Below, one piece after another: positions 53,554 to 61,654 of a stretch of DNA of 64,000 nucleotides. The notes beneath the pieces were generated by a model. It ran no database searches. It was not told where the DNA came from and saw only the letters and a list, made by a program, of their open reading frames with translations. Within the stretch, counting starts at the first letter, position 1, and each line of letters starts with the position of its first letter. A program made the translations under genes and the position numbers. Source of the stretch: an uncultured Saprospiraceae bacterium (lineage in GTDB: Bacteria; Bacteroidota; Bacteroidia; Chitinophagales; Saprospiraceae); assembly GCA_938016265.1 (NCBI GenBank), contig CALLWB010000039.1, positions 1-64,000 on the forward strand, written 5' to 3'.

Positions 53554-53767
53554 ATTTTGATAAATTTAGGAGTTTTTTCAGATCAAAAGCGCATACGAAT
53601 TTACTATTTTATATACGATAATAAAAGCTTTTACTCCTTGATTTTTAATATACTATACATTGGTTTGCTGGGAATTTTACCTTTTTTTTAACTAAAATAG
53701 AGCAATCTGGTAATTTTTTGAAAACAGGGATTCTCTTATACTTGTACTTGTAAGAGGGAGATACTTG

Positions 53768-53839
53768 ATGACTTTCGTACCCGAATTTTTATTGACACGA
53801 TACCCCTCATACACAGCGGAATGGTTTAGGTTTAGTTAA
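53768..53839 (+). CDS. Candidate 23-residue small ORF
   Basis: ATG 53768 to TAA 53837-53839 encodes MTFVPEFLLTRYPSYTAEW plus four residues. A purine-rich AGAGGGAGA stands 7-8 bp before the ATG, and a strong terminator begins 6 bp after the stop. The arrangement suggests a tiny transcript, but coding value is unproven and the RNA alone may be the product. Confidence 0.25.
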   Translation: MTFVPEFLLTRYPSYTAEWFRFS

Positions 53840-53845
53840 GTAGTT

Positions 53846-53879
53846 GGGAGGATCACAATAGGGTGGCCTCCCTTTTTTT
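53846..53879 (+). terminator. Intrinsic terminator of an orphan plus-strand transcript
   Basis: GGGAGG (53846-53851) pairs with CCTCCC (53867-53872), with seven Ts immediately after (53873-53879). This is a classic Rho-independent terminator. Confidence 0.7.
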
Positions 53880-53965
53880 GTGAATTGTCCCGTGCTGAGT
53901 GTGAAGTTTTAATGCAAGGAGGTGCAGTGCCGCAGAGTTTTAACACTAAGGGTTAGGAACGGTAT

Positions 53966-55129
53966 TTATTCTAAAATCAAACATCCTTCCGCCAAAGAAA
54001 CGTCAGTAGGACTGCTTACCCTCGCCAGATCGCCCCCTGGAAATCTAACCTCATAGTCCGACCACAAAGCACTGGTATCCGCCCGTTGATCTGCTAGATA
54101 ATAGTCGGTAGAGATGATCTGTGCTCCGCTGTCGAAAGCTGCATTCATCCTGGAATAATCTCCATTGCGAGCTTCCCAGGTGCCAGCATCTGCTCGCGTT
54201 CTAACCATATAGCCACTTGCCACATGGTCTTTGATCAACTGTTGGTTGGCAACAGGGTCATTCATAATAATAAAAGCACATTCCGGCTCTCCTGGATTGG
54301 CAAAAATAAAACCTACCCGGTCCGCTAAGGAAGGATGGCCGTCTGCATACATTGCGTGGTCTATGATAAACATAATTTTGCCCCTTGCTTCTTCCAGCGT
54401 TGGCCAATTGTTAGCTAACACCGCAGCTTCGAGGGTTTGGAAGGAGCCACGGACTTCATCTGGCGTGATCACTTGCTCCGCGTTTTCTCCAAAAACAGCA
54501 TTGATCTCAAGATCAATAGAGTCGGCAAAATTGGCCGAAAAAGGAAGCGCCGGAGACCAATGATGGAAAAAAATGTCCGTCAAATCATCCGTCTTCGGTT
54601 CTACATAAATGATCAAAGGCAAGTGTTGCGGGTGGTTGTCCGACCAGGTTTTTATCGTTTCGAGTCCTTCGATAAAAGAGTAATGATGGGTGTTGTAGTC
54701 AATATCTGGTATGTGGAGTAGCTTGAGTCCTGGTGCTAATAGCTCAGGAATATTTGATGCTTCGGGTTGACCAATTAGATCTTTCCCTGTACGGGTATAA
54801 AATCGACCACCATCCGGGTCGTGGTAAATATCCAGCTCCATGCTTCTAACACCAAATTCTTCGAGTTGACGAGTAAGGGACACATGGTCGTAGTCCAGTT
54901 CATTAGGATTGGCGTTGGCAGGCAAACTTGATTGTACGGAGTACAGAAAATCAAGAATGTCAGTATCTGTTTTTATTCGATAGCTGTTGTGGCTACCGAT
55001 GGTTTGTATTTCATTTATTTTCAGCAGATTGACGGCATTCTGGCAAGCAGAAGCGGGGTCCTCTTTTTTACAACTTTGAAATAGTAGGAAAAGAGCTAGT
55101 ACCGAAATTGCAAGCTTATAGAATGTCAT
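53966..55129 (-). CDS. Ca2+-dependent phosphatidylinositol-specific phospholipase C lipoprotein
   Basis: This 387-residue protein begins MTFYKLAISVLALFLLFQSC with lipobox Cys20. The body is a PI-PLC X-type barrel of the bacterial Ca2+-dependent 'PI-PLC-C1' group: IQTIGSHNSYRIKTD supplies the first catalytic His, VRSMELDIYHDPDGG the Ca-binding Glu/Asp pair, and LIIYVEPKTDD the next acidic loop. The enzyme would cleave phosphatidylinositol-like lipids at the cell surface. A Cys-rich C-terminus is absent. It starts at ATG 55129. The following gene on the strand is not obviously linked. Confidence 0.82.
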   Translation of the reverse strand: MTFYKLAISVLALFLLFQSCKKEDPASACQNAVNLLKINEIQTIGSHNSYRIKTDTDILDFLYSVQSSLPANANPNELDYDHVSLTRQLEEFGVRSMELDIYHDPDGGRFYTRTGKDLIGQPEASNIPELLAPGLKLLHIPDIDYNTHHYSFIEGLETIKTWSDNHPQHLPLIIYVEPKTDDLTDIFFHHWSPALPFSANFADSIDLEINAVFGENAEQVITPDEVRGSFQTLEAAVLANNWPTLEEARGKIMFIIDHAMYADGHPSLADRVGFIFANPGEPECAFIIMNDPVANQQLIKDHVASGYMVRTRADAGTWEARNGDYSRMNAAFDSGAQIISTDYYLADQRADTSALWSDYEVRFPGGDLARVSSPTDVSLAEGCLILE

Positions 55130-55198
55130 TTGTAGATAGTATTAAATATTGAGCCAGGGTAGGGTGTTGTTGGCTTTTGAATAAGAAAGGTCGATCTT

Positions 55199-55588
55199 CT
55201 AGTTTCTTTTTTTCTTTGATTTGTTGCTGCGTTTTTTAGTCGCTGTCTTTTGAGTAACTACTTGTTTCTGTTTCGCGGGGGAGAGTTTTGCCTCTGGAGG
55301 TTTGTTTTCGTCTGCTTTGTTAGCGATTGTGTGGTCGGCGTTTGCTCTATTGATTATTTCTTGATCGGTCTTTTTTCTTTCTGCGTCAAAGGCAGCGATC
55401 TCTTTGATTCGTTCCTCATTCATTAGTCGTTCTGCCTCCTGTTCGGCTGCTTCTTGCTCATCCAGTAGCGTTTGTTCTATCTGCTGTTGAGTAGGGGCAT
55501 CTTCCTCTGCCGACTGTGCACAAAGATCAGAAAAACTGATAAAGGAAATCACCAGAACTGCAAGCATAAGGATTAACTGATTTTTCAT
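55199..55588 (-). CDS. Secreted Glu/Gln/Lys-rich helical protein
   Basis: This 129-residue protein has a signal peptide (about 1-25, ending CAQ). The mature part is an extended charged helix (TQQQIEQTLLDEQEAAEQEAERL in part, RIKEIAAFDAERKKTDQEII) with a basic low-complexity end (KKRSNKSKKKRN). No fold is recognised. It is probably a coiled-coil envelope protein or an unstructured tether. It starts at ATG 55588. It lies between the PLC gene and the repeat-bearing gap before the histidine kinase gene. Confidence 0.6.
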   Translation of the reverse strand: MKNQLILMLAVLVISFISFSDLCAQSAEEDAPTQQQIEQTLLDEQEAAEQEAERLMNEERIKEIAAFDAERKKTDQEIINRANADHTIANKADENKPPEAKLSPAKQKQVVTQKTATKKRSNKSKKKRN

Positions 55589-55738
55589 AAGGAGTTATTT
55601 ATAAATAAAGCATTGGCGAGACTGCTATTCCAAAAATAACGATAAATATTGGAAAGTAAAAAAATAGCAGTTTGTAGAGGACTCGTTTTACTGGCGTAAA
55701 ACTGACGGAGCCGGCTTCTTGTATAGAGGATTACTAAG

Positions 55739-55786
55739 CGATATTGAAGAGTTTTGAAGGTGGTCCGACTTTCGGCAATTCCAAAA
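55739..55786 (-). repeat. Dispersed palindromic repeat, copy A
   Basis: On the minus strand these 48 bases match 61594-61640 on the plus strand at about 44 of 48 positions. The unit holds CCGA-aag-TCGG nested inside TTTTGAA...TTCAAAA-type arms. It is in the 3' flank of the histidine kinase gene. Confidence 0.7.
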
Positions 55787-55872
55787 ATGAAGGAACGGCG
55801 AGGGCGAGTAGGGATACTAGAAAATTTATCCAACTCCCAATTAACCAATCCACCATTAGCTAATTACCAAAC

Positions 55873-57993
55873 CTAACCCATTACAACAGGCTGAGTGACC
55901 AAAGACTGATCAAACTCAACGACAATACGTGTTCCCTCATCAACCGGCTCGGCGAATATTTTACCATTGTATAGGATCATGACTTTTCTGCAAATGGCGA
56001 GTCCAATACCTGTTTGTCCTGATTTAGATTTGTCGAGGCGATAGAAGATCTTAAATATCTTTTCGTAGTACTCGGGGTTGATTCCAATTCCATCGTCTTC
56101 AAATACCAGCTGAAAGGTTTGTTGTTCAGTGCGAGAGTAGATGTTTATATTGCACGACTCGTTTTTTCTGAACTGCACTGCGTTCTGGATCAGTTGTTTC
56201 AACAACAAAATCATATGGTCCTGAGCGATGGTAATATAAAAATCGGCATCAAGGTTAATATTGACATTATTTTCGAGAAGGAGTAATTTGAGATTCGCTT
56301 TTACCGATTCGAGAATGTTTGGTAGGTAGGAAGGTTCTACGATGATATTTTTTTCAATAGAATTGTACCACAAAAGATCAGAAAGCAGATGGTGAATATG
56401 GGTAGAACTTTGAATAATAAAATCGGCATAATCTTGATCCTGAGGTTCTATTTTATCTTTCAGTTCCTTCATTAATAACTGGGTGAAACTAACGAGGTTG
56501 CGAATAGGTTCTTTCAAATCATGAGAGACGATGAAGGTAAATTCCTGAAGACGTTTATTTTTTTCGGAGAGTTCCTTTGTTCTGTTTCGAACTATTTTTT
56601 CCAGGTTTTTATTGATCTCTTCTATTTCCTTTTTCTGCTTGAGTTCTAGTTCTCGTTTTTCAATTTTCAGTTTTTGAAGGCGGATCGTTTGCTCTTTCTC
56701 GTTGGTTTCGTGTTTGATTTCTAGGCGGGCAATTGCGTTTGCCTTCTCTGTTTTGTAGGACTGAATTTTCAGTTTAAAGAGTTTCGACAGATAGTCGTGC
56801 GCCTGTTTGTATTGTTCGTGGGCAGCATAATAAGTGTTTAACGCCTGATAATACAAACTTAATGAAACGAAGTTTTTTTCTTTTTTTGTATATAGAATCG
56901 CCTCATCAATATCTGCCAATAAGTCTTTCTTAGAGATTCCGAATACTTTCGAATCCTTATGGCTAACAATCTCTTTTTCAATACAAAAGTTGATCAATTC
57001 CAGTTTCTTTAGTAAGACCTCCATGTGAAGGCTTGGTCCTTGATCCTTATTGAAAGTAGCTTCTGCTTTGGTCAAAAACTCTAAACTTTTCTTGTATTGG
57101 TCAAATTTCAACGAAATAGTAGACATCAAGGAATAACTGCTGGCCAAGAGAAAATTGTAATCCAGCTTTTGACAAAGCTCAATGGCCTCTTCCAGCAACT
57201 CCTTCGATTGTTGAGGGTCTCTGTCAGAATACATGTCTGCTAGGTTGTACAGATTGACACAAACACTATATTGACTGCCAATAATCCGATTGAGATCCAG
57301 CGCCTTGGTATAATTTAATATTGCCTTGTCTATTTGCCCGACACTTTGATAGGCTGAAGAAATATTATTATAAATACGAGCAAGATTAAGTTTGTCTGTC
57401 TCATGATCAAGCCCTTCTGCTGCTGCGAATAATTCGGTGAGTGCGTCCTCAAATTTTTCTTGTTGCAAATAGATTAGACCGATATTATTCCTAATATAAG
57501 AAAGGTCCTTTTTTTCTGCAAAATTGAGGTTTTTGGCTTCTATAAAAAAGATATACGCCTGTTCGTAGTACCCCTGCATATAATACAGACTTCCCAAACC
57601 GGAAAGGTTTTCTACCTTAAGTTGAAGGTTGGGGTGTAGTTTTGCTGGTTTTAGCTGTCTTATCAACTCTTTTGCTTCCCGCAGCACCTGTTCACTCTCA
57701 TCATAAATACCCGTTCGGTAATAACACAATCCTAGATTGTTGAGTGCATCAATTTTGTAAAGTGAATTGTTGAGTTCTCCTTCATTATCAAGCGCTTGCT
57801 GTAGGTAGGAAATGGCAGTTTTAAAATCGCCAATAGATTTATACGATTTCCCAATAAATAGATTCACTTTATAAAGCATCTCTATATCCTTGGCCTGCAA
57901 AAAATGATCTATGTATTCTTTTGCCTTAGGTATAGCAATTTGAGGTGCCTCTTTACTCAGTTCCTGAAATAATTTTTGATTAAACTGCCCCAT
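55873..57993 (-). CDS. Cytosolic TPR-containing sensor histidine kinase
   Basis: This 706-residue protein has no signal peptide or TM helix. Residues about 1-400 are TPR repeats (LNNLGLCYYRTGIYDESEQVL, IRNNIGLIYLQQEKFEDAL and others). A coiled coil (about 420-475) leads to the HisKA helix with the phospho-acceptor in FIVSHDLKEPIRNLVSF. The HATPase_c domain has LLKQLIQNAVQFRK (N box), EDDGIGI (G1), KSGQTGIGLAICRKVM (G2). No receiver domain is fused and no response regulator is near. Such kinases usually sense internal cues by protein contact. It starts at ATG 57993 behind a TTACGTAAC inverted repeat. Confidence 0.92.
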   Translation of the reverse strand: MGQFNQKLFQELSKEAPQIAIPKAKEYIDHFLQAKDIEMLYKVNLFIGKSYKSIGDFKTAISYLQQALDNEGELNNSLYKIDALNNLGLCYYRTGIYDESEQVLREAKELIRQLKPAKLHPNLQLKVENLSGLGSLYYMQGYYEQAYIFFIEAKNLNFAEKKDLSYIRNNIGLIYLQQEKFEDALTELFAAAEGLDHETDKLNLARIYNNISSAYQSVGQIDKAILNYTKALDLNRIIGSQYSVCVNLYNLADMYSDRDPQQSKELLEEAIELCQKLDYNFLLASSYSLMSTISLKFDQYKKSLEFLTKAEATFNKDQGPSLHMEVLLKKLELINFCIEKEIVSHKDSKVFGISKKDLLADIDEAILYTKKEKNFVSLSLYYQALNTYYAAHEQYKQAHDYLSKLFKLKIQSYKTEKANAIARLEIKHETNEKEQTIRLQKLKIEKRELELKQKKEIEEINKNLEKIVRNRTKELSEKNKRLQEFTFIVSHDLKEPIRNLVSFTQLLMKELKDKIEPQDQDYADFIIQSSTHIHHLLSDLLWYNSIEKNIIVEPSYLPNILESVKANLKLLLLENNVNINLDADFYITIAQDHMILLLKQLIQNAVQFRKNESCNINIYSRTEQQTFQLVFEDDGIGINPEYYEKIFKIFYRLDKSKSGQTGIGLAICRKVMILYNGKIFAEPVDEGTRIVVEFDQSLVTQPVVMG

Positions 57994-58034
57994 AATTATG
58001 TATCGCCCGTCTTTGAGATTGAGTGTGCATTGTA

Positions 58035-58075
58035 TTACGTAACAAATCGAGAAAGGTTACGTAAGGCAAGTTACG
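58035..58075 (-). promoter_or_regulatory. TTACGTAAC inverted repeat upstream of the histidine kinase
   Basis: TTACGTAAC (58035-58043) and GTTACGTAA (58056-58064) are complementary arms with centres 21 bp apart, about two helix turns. A third half-site GTTACG follows at 58070-58075. Position and symmetry suit a dimeric regulator binding before the kinase gene. Confidence 0.5.
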
Positions 58076-58185
58076 AATTTAAATTAGTTTGTTATAAATA
58101 ATTGTAATACTGTGCTTTGTACAAAGTACAGACAGGCTGAGTTGAACAAATTTATTGGAGGAAGAGCAATTCTCATTTCTTGCCA

Positions 58186-58222
58186 TAAAAAAAGTGGACA
58201 GTAGCTATGGTAACTGCCCACT
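58186..58222 (-). terminator. Terminator downstream of the MscS-family gene
   Basis: AGTGGACAGT (58193-58202) pairs with ACTGCCCACT (58213-58222) with one G-U type mismatch. On the minus strand the stem is followed by seven Ts. It lies about 175 bp beyond the channel stop codon. Confidence 0.65.
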
Positions 58223-58397
58223 AATGTAAACCTCAAATTTTAATTCTTTTGAATTGAAATTGAAGTCTTACAAGAAGAGTATTTTTGATTGCGAATAGGT
58301 AATAGATGGACTCGATTAGCTAGGCAAACATTAAACATATCAAGATTGCTTAAAGACCCAGCTAATAGCATAGTTTACTATTAGGAGATGCGCTATT

Positions 58398-59231
58398 TTA
58401 TTGATTAAATATTTTTACATTTTGAGAGATGAGTTTATGCATGGGTATGGTCATCTTTTCTGTTTCACTTACCTTAATGGTCACACTTATTCCTGAGCGG
58501 TCTACAATTTTCCCTTTCACTCCGTCTACTTCAATAATGTCCCCTTCATGAAAATTATTTCTGCTAAAATAACCTGCCAATAAGTGAGAAAGCACTTCTC
58601 TGGAAGCAAAACCGTAAGAAATACCGGCAGCCAATAATATGGTACCGATAATCAATAATAGATTAGAACTAATTATTGTGGTGTCAAACCCTCCTTGTCG
58701 GAGCGCCGTTAAAGCCGCAAGAATAAAGAGAAAGTAATAAACCAAATTGCTAATGATCTTTCCTACACTTAGACCGATAGAAGAAGTCGCTCCGGCAATT
58801 ACATCACGGACAAATCCAGCAATAAAAACACCAATGACAAAAGATATGATGGCGATGAAAATTCGCGGCAAATGAGAGAGAATGCCAGAAATTTCTTTTG
58901 TTATTGATTGCCAGCCTAGTGCATCTGAAGCGGTCATGATGACCATTAATATCATAAACCAATAGATAAATCGGCCAATCAGATTACTAGGAGTAAGGGA
59001 AACATTCGCTTTCTCTAGTAGTTGGCGAGCATTCACCTTTTCTGCTAAGTCATCAAATTTCAGTTTAGTCAGTAGCTTAAAAACAATCGTGGAGATCATT
59101 TTTGAAATAAACCAGCCTACAAGTAAAATAAAAATTGCTAATAGTATGGTTGGAACAATAGCCACTATTTTCAAATACACGGAGGATAAAGTGCCATAAA
59201 ATAGGTTTGTCCAATTTGTAAACTCGTCCAA
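58398..59231 (-). CDS. MscS-related channel of the TM-helix (CmpX-like) type
   Basis: This 277-residue protein is of a different subtype from the channel at 535. TM helices lie at about 22-50, 83-105, 120-145, 160-180 and 185-205. The conserved helix (FILLVGWFISKMI...) is of the kind repeated in the CmpX/YkuT-like group. The beta domain follows: EGDIIEVDGVKGKIVDRSGISVTIKVSETEKMTIPMHKLI (in part). The short C-terminus lacks the alpha/beta domain of classic MscS. It likely relieves osmotic stress. TTG 59231 is the only available start. Confidence 0.82.
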   Translation of the reverse strand: MDEFTNWTNLFYGTLSSVYLKIVAIVPTILLAIFILLVGWFISKMISTIVFKLLTKLKFDDLAEKVNARQLLEKANVSLTPSNLIGRFIYWFMILMVIMTASDALGWQSITKEISGILSHLPRIFIAIISFVIGVFIAGFVRDVIAGATSSIGLSVGKIISNLVYYFLFILAALTALRQGGFDTTIISSNLLLIIGTILLAAGISYGFASREVLSHLLAGYFSRNNFHEGDIIEVDGVKGKIVDRSGISVTIKVSETEKMTIPMHKLISQNVKIFNQ

Positions 59232-59558
59232 TTTAATCTTGTTTTTGTTAAAAAAAATAACTACAAAACCAGAATGGTGACGGCTTTCCTTGTTTATATA
59301 TGCCTTAATCTGGCCGCCACTCTTCTGGTACGTTTGGGTAGTATCTTGTTTTTGTTTATAGGTTTATTTGCAAATATGGCTAAATTCCTTCGGAAAAAAT
59401 ATTTTTGTAAAAACCATCATGGCCGGATTGCTGCACAATCCGACCTGATGATTTAAGATGGGTAGGTGAGAAGTCACCCTTTCAGATAGTAATTATTCTT
59501 AGTCATAAACGTATTTCTATTAAATAATCGTCCTAGAGACAAACTAGAACTTAATCGG

Positions 59559-59816
59559 TCACATTTCAGGAGATTTTTTTTCATTTCTTTTTTCAGGATC
59601 TACTATTTCAGACAAAAATTCTGCTTCAGACCGAATAAATTTAACGGTGAACAGATCAAGTATATTGGCTGCCAACTCGATGGAGGCCAAGGTGCTAAAG
59701 ACCTCTTTTTTCAATTCTGCAGGCACCTCTTTATTGGTGTATTCCTTGAATACATTTGTTAGATTGTTCCTGATTTGGTCTCCTTTCCTTTGTGCAGGAT
59801 GGTCATTATTATTCAT
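59559..59816 (-). CDS. Small protein paired with an ECF sigma factor
   Basis: This 85-residue soluble protein (MNNNDHPAQRKGDQIRNNL...) is mostly helical, with no TM helix or zinc-binding HxxxCxxC motif. The segment EVPAELKKEVFSTLASIELAANILDLFTVKF (in part) is typical of short proteins that follow ECF sigma genes in Bacteroidota. The start at 59816 overlaps the sigma gene stop by 8 bp, so translation is coupled. A regulator of the sigma factor is the best guess, but it is not a recognised anti-sigma family. Confidence 0.72.
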   Translation of the reverse strand: MNNNDHPAQRKGDQIRNNLTNVFKEYTNKEVPAELKKEVFSTLASIELAANILDLFTVKFIRSEAEFLSEIVDPEKRNEKKSPEM

Positions 59817-60393
59817 GGCGCTCCTTCTTTGTATTTAATAAATTTGCTAGTTTGTCCCTACCTCTCTTCAACCGCATCTTCGCCGCACTTTCTCCAATAG
59901 ACAGTGTTTCTGCAATTTCTTTTAATGACAACTCGTCTTGATAGCGTAGCAGCAAAATTTCCTTTTCTTTTGGGTGAAGAAGCTGCATCAATTTCATCAA
60001 TTCAGTCACTCGAATTTTAAGCAACTCTTCGTGCTGTGCCTCAATATCAATGATAGTAAGGTTTTCTTCTTTATAGGTATCTAATTCCTCTAGCTGAACT
60101 CTTTTTTCCTTTACTAAAAAATTAATACAATGGTTGTGGGTAATAGAATGCACCCAAAGTGAAAACTTGGACTTCCCTTTAAAAGTATCTAACTTGGTTA
60201 TGATTTTTATGAAAATATCATGTGTTAAATCTTTTGCCAAACTGGCGTCTCCTGTCATACCAATACATTTGCGGTACACTTTGCTGGCGTATCGTTCATA
60301 GAGCGTATTCAACAGCTCTTTTTCGCCGTTCAATATTTGTTCTATCAGCTCTTCATCGGAGTGACTTATTTGTGTTTTGGCTTCCAATATCAA
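59809..60393 (-). CDS. ECF-type RNA polymerase sigma-70 factor
   Basis: This 194-residue protein has sigma region 2 (about 25-95: LYERYASKVYRKCIGMTGDASLAKDLTHDIFIKII, in part, with DLTHDIF and FSLWVHSITHNHCINFL) and region 4 (about 130-185: LLHPKEKEILLLRYQDELSLKEIAETLSIGESAAKMRLKRGRDKL, in part). The layout and length match ECF sigma factors. The only start is TTG 60393, preceded by an in-frame stop. The downstream gene overlaps by 8 bp. The promoter specificity and signal are unknown. Confidence 0.92.
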   Translation of the reverse strand: MILEAKTQISHSDEELIEQILNGEKELLNTLYERYASKVYRKCIGMTGDASLAKDLTHDIFIKIITKLDTFKGKSKFSLWVHSITHNHCINFLVKEKRVQLEELDTYKEENLTIIDIEAQHEELLKIRVTELMKLMQLLHPKEKEILLLRYQDELSLKEIAETLSIGESAAKMRLKRGRDKLANLLNTKKERHE

Positions 60394-60640
60394 TTTTATA
60401 AACTTCTATTTTTTACCCATTGCAAGGAGTAGGAGTTTGGTTAGAGACAAAAAAATAATAGATTGGTCACAATCTTGGCTTTATTCTGCCTTTTTTATGG
60501 ATTTAGTTCTAAAAAAACAGTGATTTTGACGTCATTTCTTTTATACTTGTACCGCTAGGCATGATGTTTGATTTTTTAATACTGATTTTGAGGATTTAGG
60601 TTGGTTGAAGTAAATAATTATTCTGTATACACTCGCTTTC

Positions 60641-61549
60641 ATGGTGTTATCTGTAAGATTTGTGGTTTTGTTTTTATTGATAATTGGAGGTTGCCAGACG
60701 GTATATAGTCAGGCAAATCTACTATCGTTTAACATTTTCGGAGGAAAAGGTGAATCAGTAAAAAAAGTGACGGTCCGTTTCGCAAAAACTTCCTGTGGAG
60801 GAGATTCGCTGGCCGTGTTTGATCGTAGGAAGGGTAGTTATGTTTTTAATTGTTTTCCTGATACAAGAACAGAGGTCTATTTTGAAGCTCCAGGATACAA
60901 TCTACAAGTGCTCACCATTGCAAAGTCCAACCTGGGCAAAACAATTCCTGTCAAATTACAAAAAAAAGGACCACAAACCATCAAAATCGATGACTCAGAT
61001 TTCAAATATTGGAAACTCCACAACGTTCTGTTTTTAAAAGAAAAAGAAGGGAAAACCTTTAAATTTCAACAACTCATCGACAGCCTTCAACTTTTCGAAA
61101 GTCCATACTATGGAGAAAATTTCTATGAACATGAAGAAAAAATTGATTTCGATGGTTGGAATGATCCCGTTTTAAGAGCGTTCAGAACGAGTGGGATGAC
61201 TCTGGTTGCAGCTCCGGTTATTCTGTTGTTTAAGGAACGAGCAGAAGGAGACAATAAATTTAGATCAGTCAACAAGTTATTACCAGTCACCAATATCTTC
61301 GAATTTGAAAATAACAAAAAACCAGACCCGGCAATCATCAAAGCGCTCGGGCTAGAGGAGATATTTATTTACGAAAATAAATGGAAGGCCAACAGTCCGA
61401 AAGCATATCAATCCTTAAACCCTGGGTTGGGCCTCCAAGTCCTATGCTTACAAAATACAATGGATCTATTGCATCCAGACTTCCAAATTAAGTGCCTGGA
61501 CGTTGATAATCACTTCAGTCTTGGGCTAAACGAAAGCGAAGAAGAGTAA
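60641..61549 (+). CDS. Secreted protein of unknown function
   Basis: This 302-residue protein has a signal peptide (about 1-26, LLIIGGCQTVYSQ; the Cys at residue 18 could be a lipobox but the SQ cut is more likely). The first 100 residues (VRFAKTSCGGDSLAVFDRRKG...YFEAPGYNLQVLTI) have a carboxypeptidase-regulatory-like beta-sandwich appearance. The rest is mixed and unrecognised. It starts at ATG 60641, reads away from the ECF sigma gene, and so shares its divergent upstream region. It could be a target of that factor, though no evidence shows this. Confidence 0.65.
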   Translation: MVLSVRFVVLFLLIIGGCQTVYSQANLLSFNIFGGKGESVKKVTVRFAKTSCGGDSLAVFDRRKGSYVFNCFPDTRTEVYFEAPGYNLQVLTIAKSNLGKTIPVKLQKKGPQTIKIDDSDFKYWKLHNVLFLKEKEGKTFKFQQLIDSLQLFESPYYGENFYEHEEKIDFDGWNDPVLRAFRTSGMTLVAAPVILLFKERAEGDNKFRSVNKLLPVTNIFEFENNKKPDPAIIKALGLEEIFIYENKWKANSPKAYQSLNPGLGLQVLCLQNTMDLLHPDFQIKCLDVDNHFSLGLNESEEE

Positions 61550-61593
61550 TTGGTAGAAAGTAACTGGATGTTGTCTTACTCTGCAACAGTAGC

Positions 61594-61640
61594 TTTTGAA
61601 TTGCCGAAAGTCGGACCACATTCAAAACTCTTCGAGATCG
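61594..61640 (+). repeat. Dispersed palindromic repeat, copy B
   Basis: TTTTGAATTGCCGAAAG starts the unit (61594-61610); TCGG and TTCAAAA complete the arms (61611-61614 and 61621-61627). It matches copy A (55739-55786, opposite strand) at about 44 of 48 positions. It lies between two convergent genes. Confidence 0.7.
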
Positions 61641-61654
61641 TGAAGGAATCGCTG

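Larger units (their letters stand above)
53554..53965. other. Divergent/convergent gap holding a candidate short plus-strand transcript
   Basis: The gap of 412 bases contains an intrinsic terminator on the plus strand (53846-53879) with no annotated plus-strand gene in front of it. A 23-codon ORF (53768-53839) and a small hairpin CTCTTA...TAAGAG near 53733-53757 precede it. No promoter with the -33/-7 pattern is convincing. Confidence 0.45.
57994..58397. other. Gap upstream of the histidine kinase gene
   Basis: These 404 bases separate the kinase gene (start 57993) from the end of the MscS gene at 58398. Next to the kinase they carry a TTACGTAA inverted-repeat region, and next to the channel gene a terminator at 58186-58222; both are listed separately. 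No gene is supported. Confidence 0.6.

Noticed and set aside
55585-55848. 87-codon minus-strand ORF
   Set aside because: It reads through the dispersed palindromic repeat, has no recognised domain and overlaps the start of the next gene by 4 bp. It is probably chance.
59274-59456. 60-codon plus-strand ORF beside the MscS-like gene
   Set aside because: It has a single hydrophobic stretch, no homology I recognise and lies in the divergent leader region. It is too weak to list as a gene.
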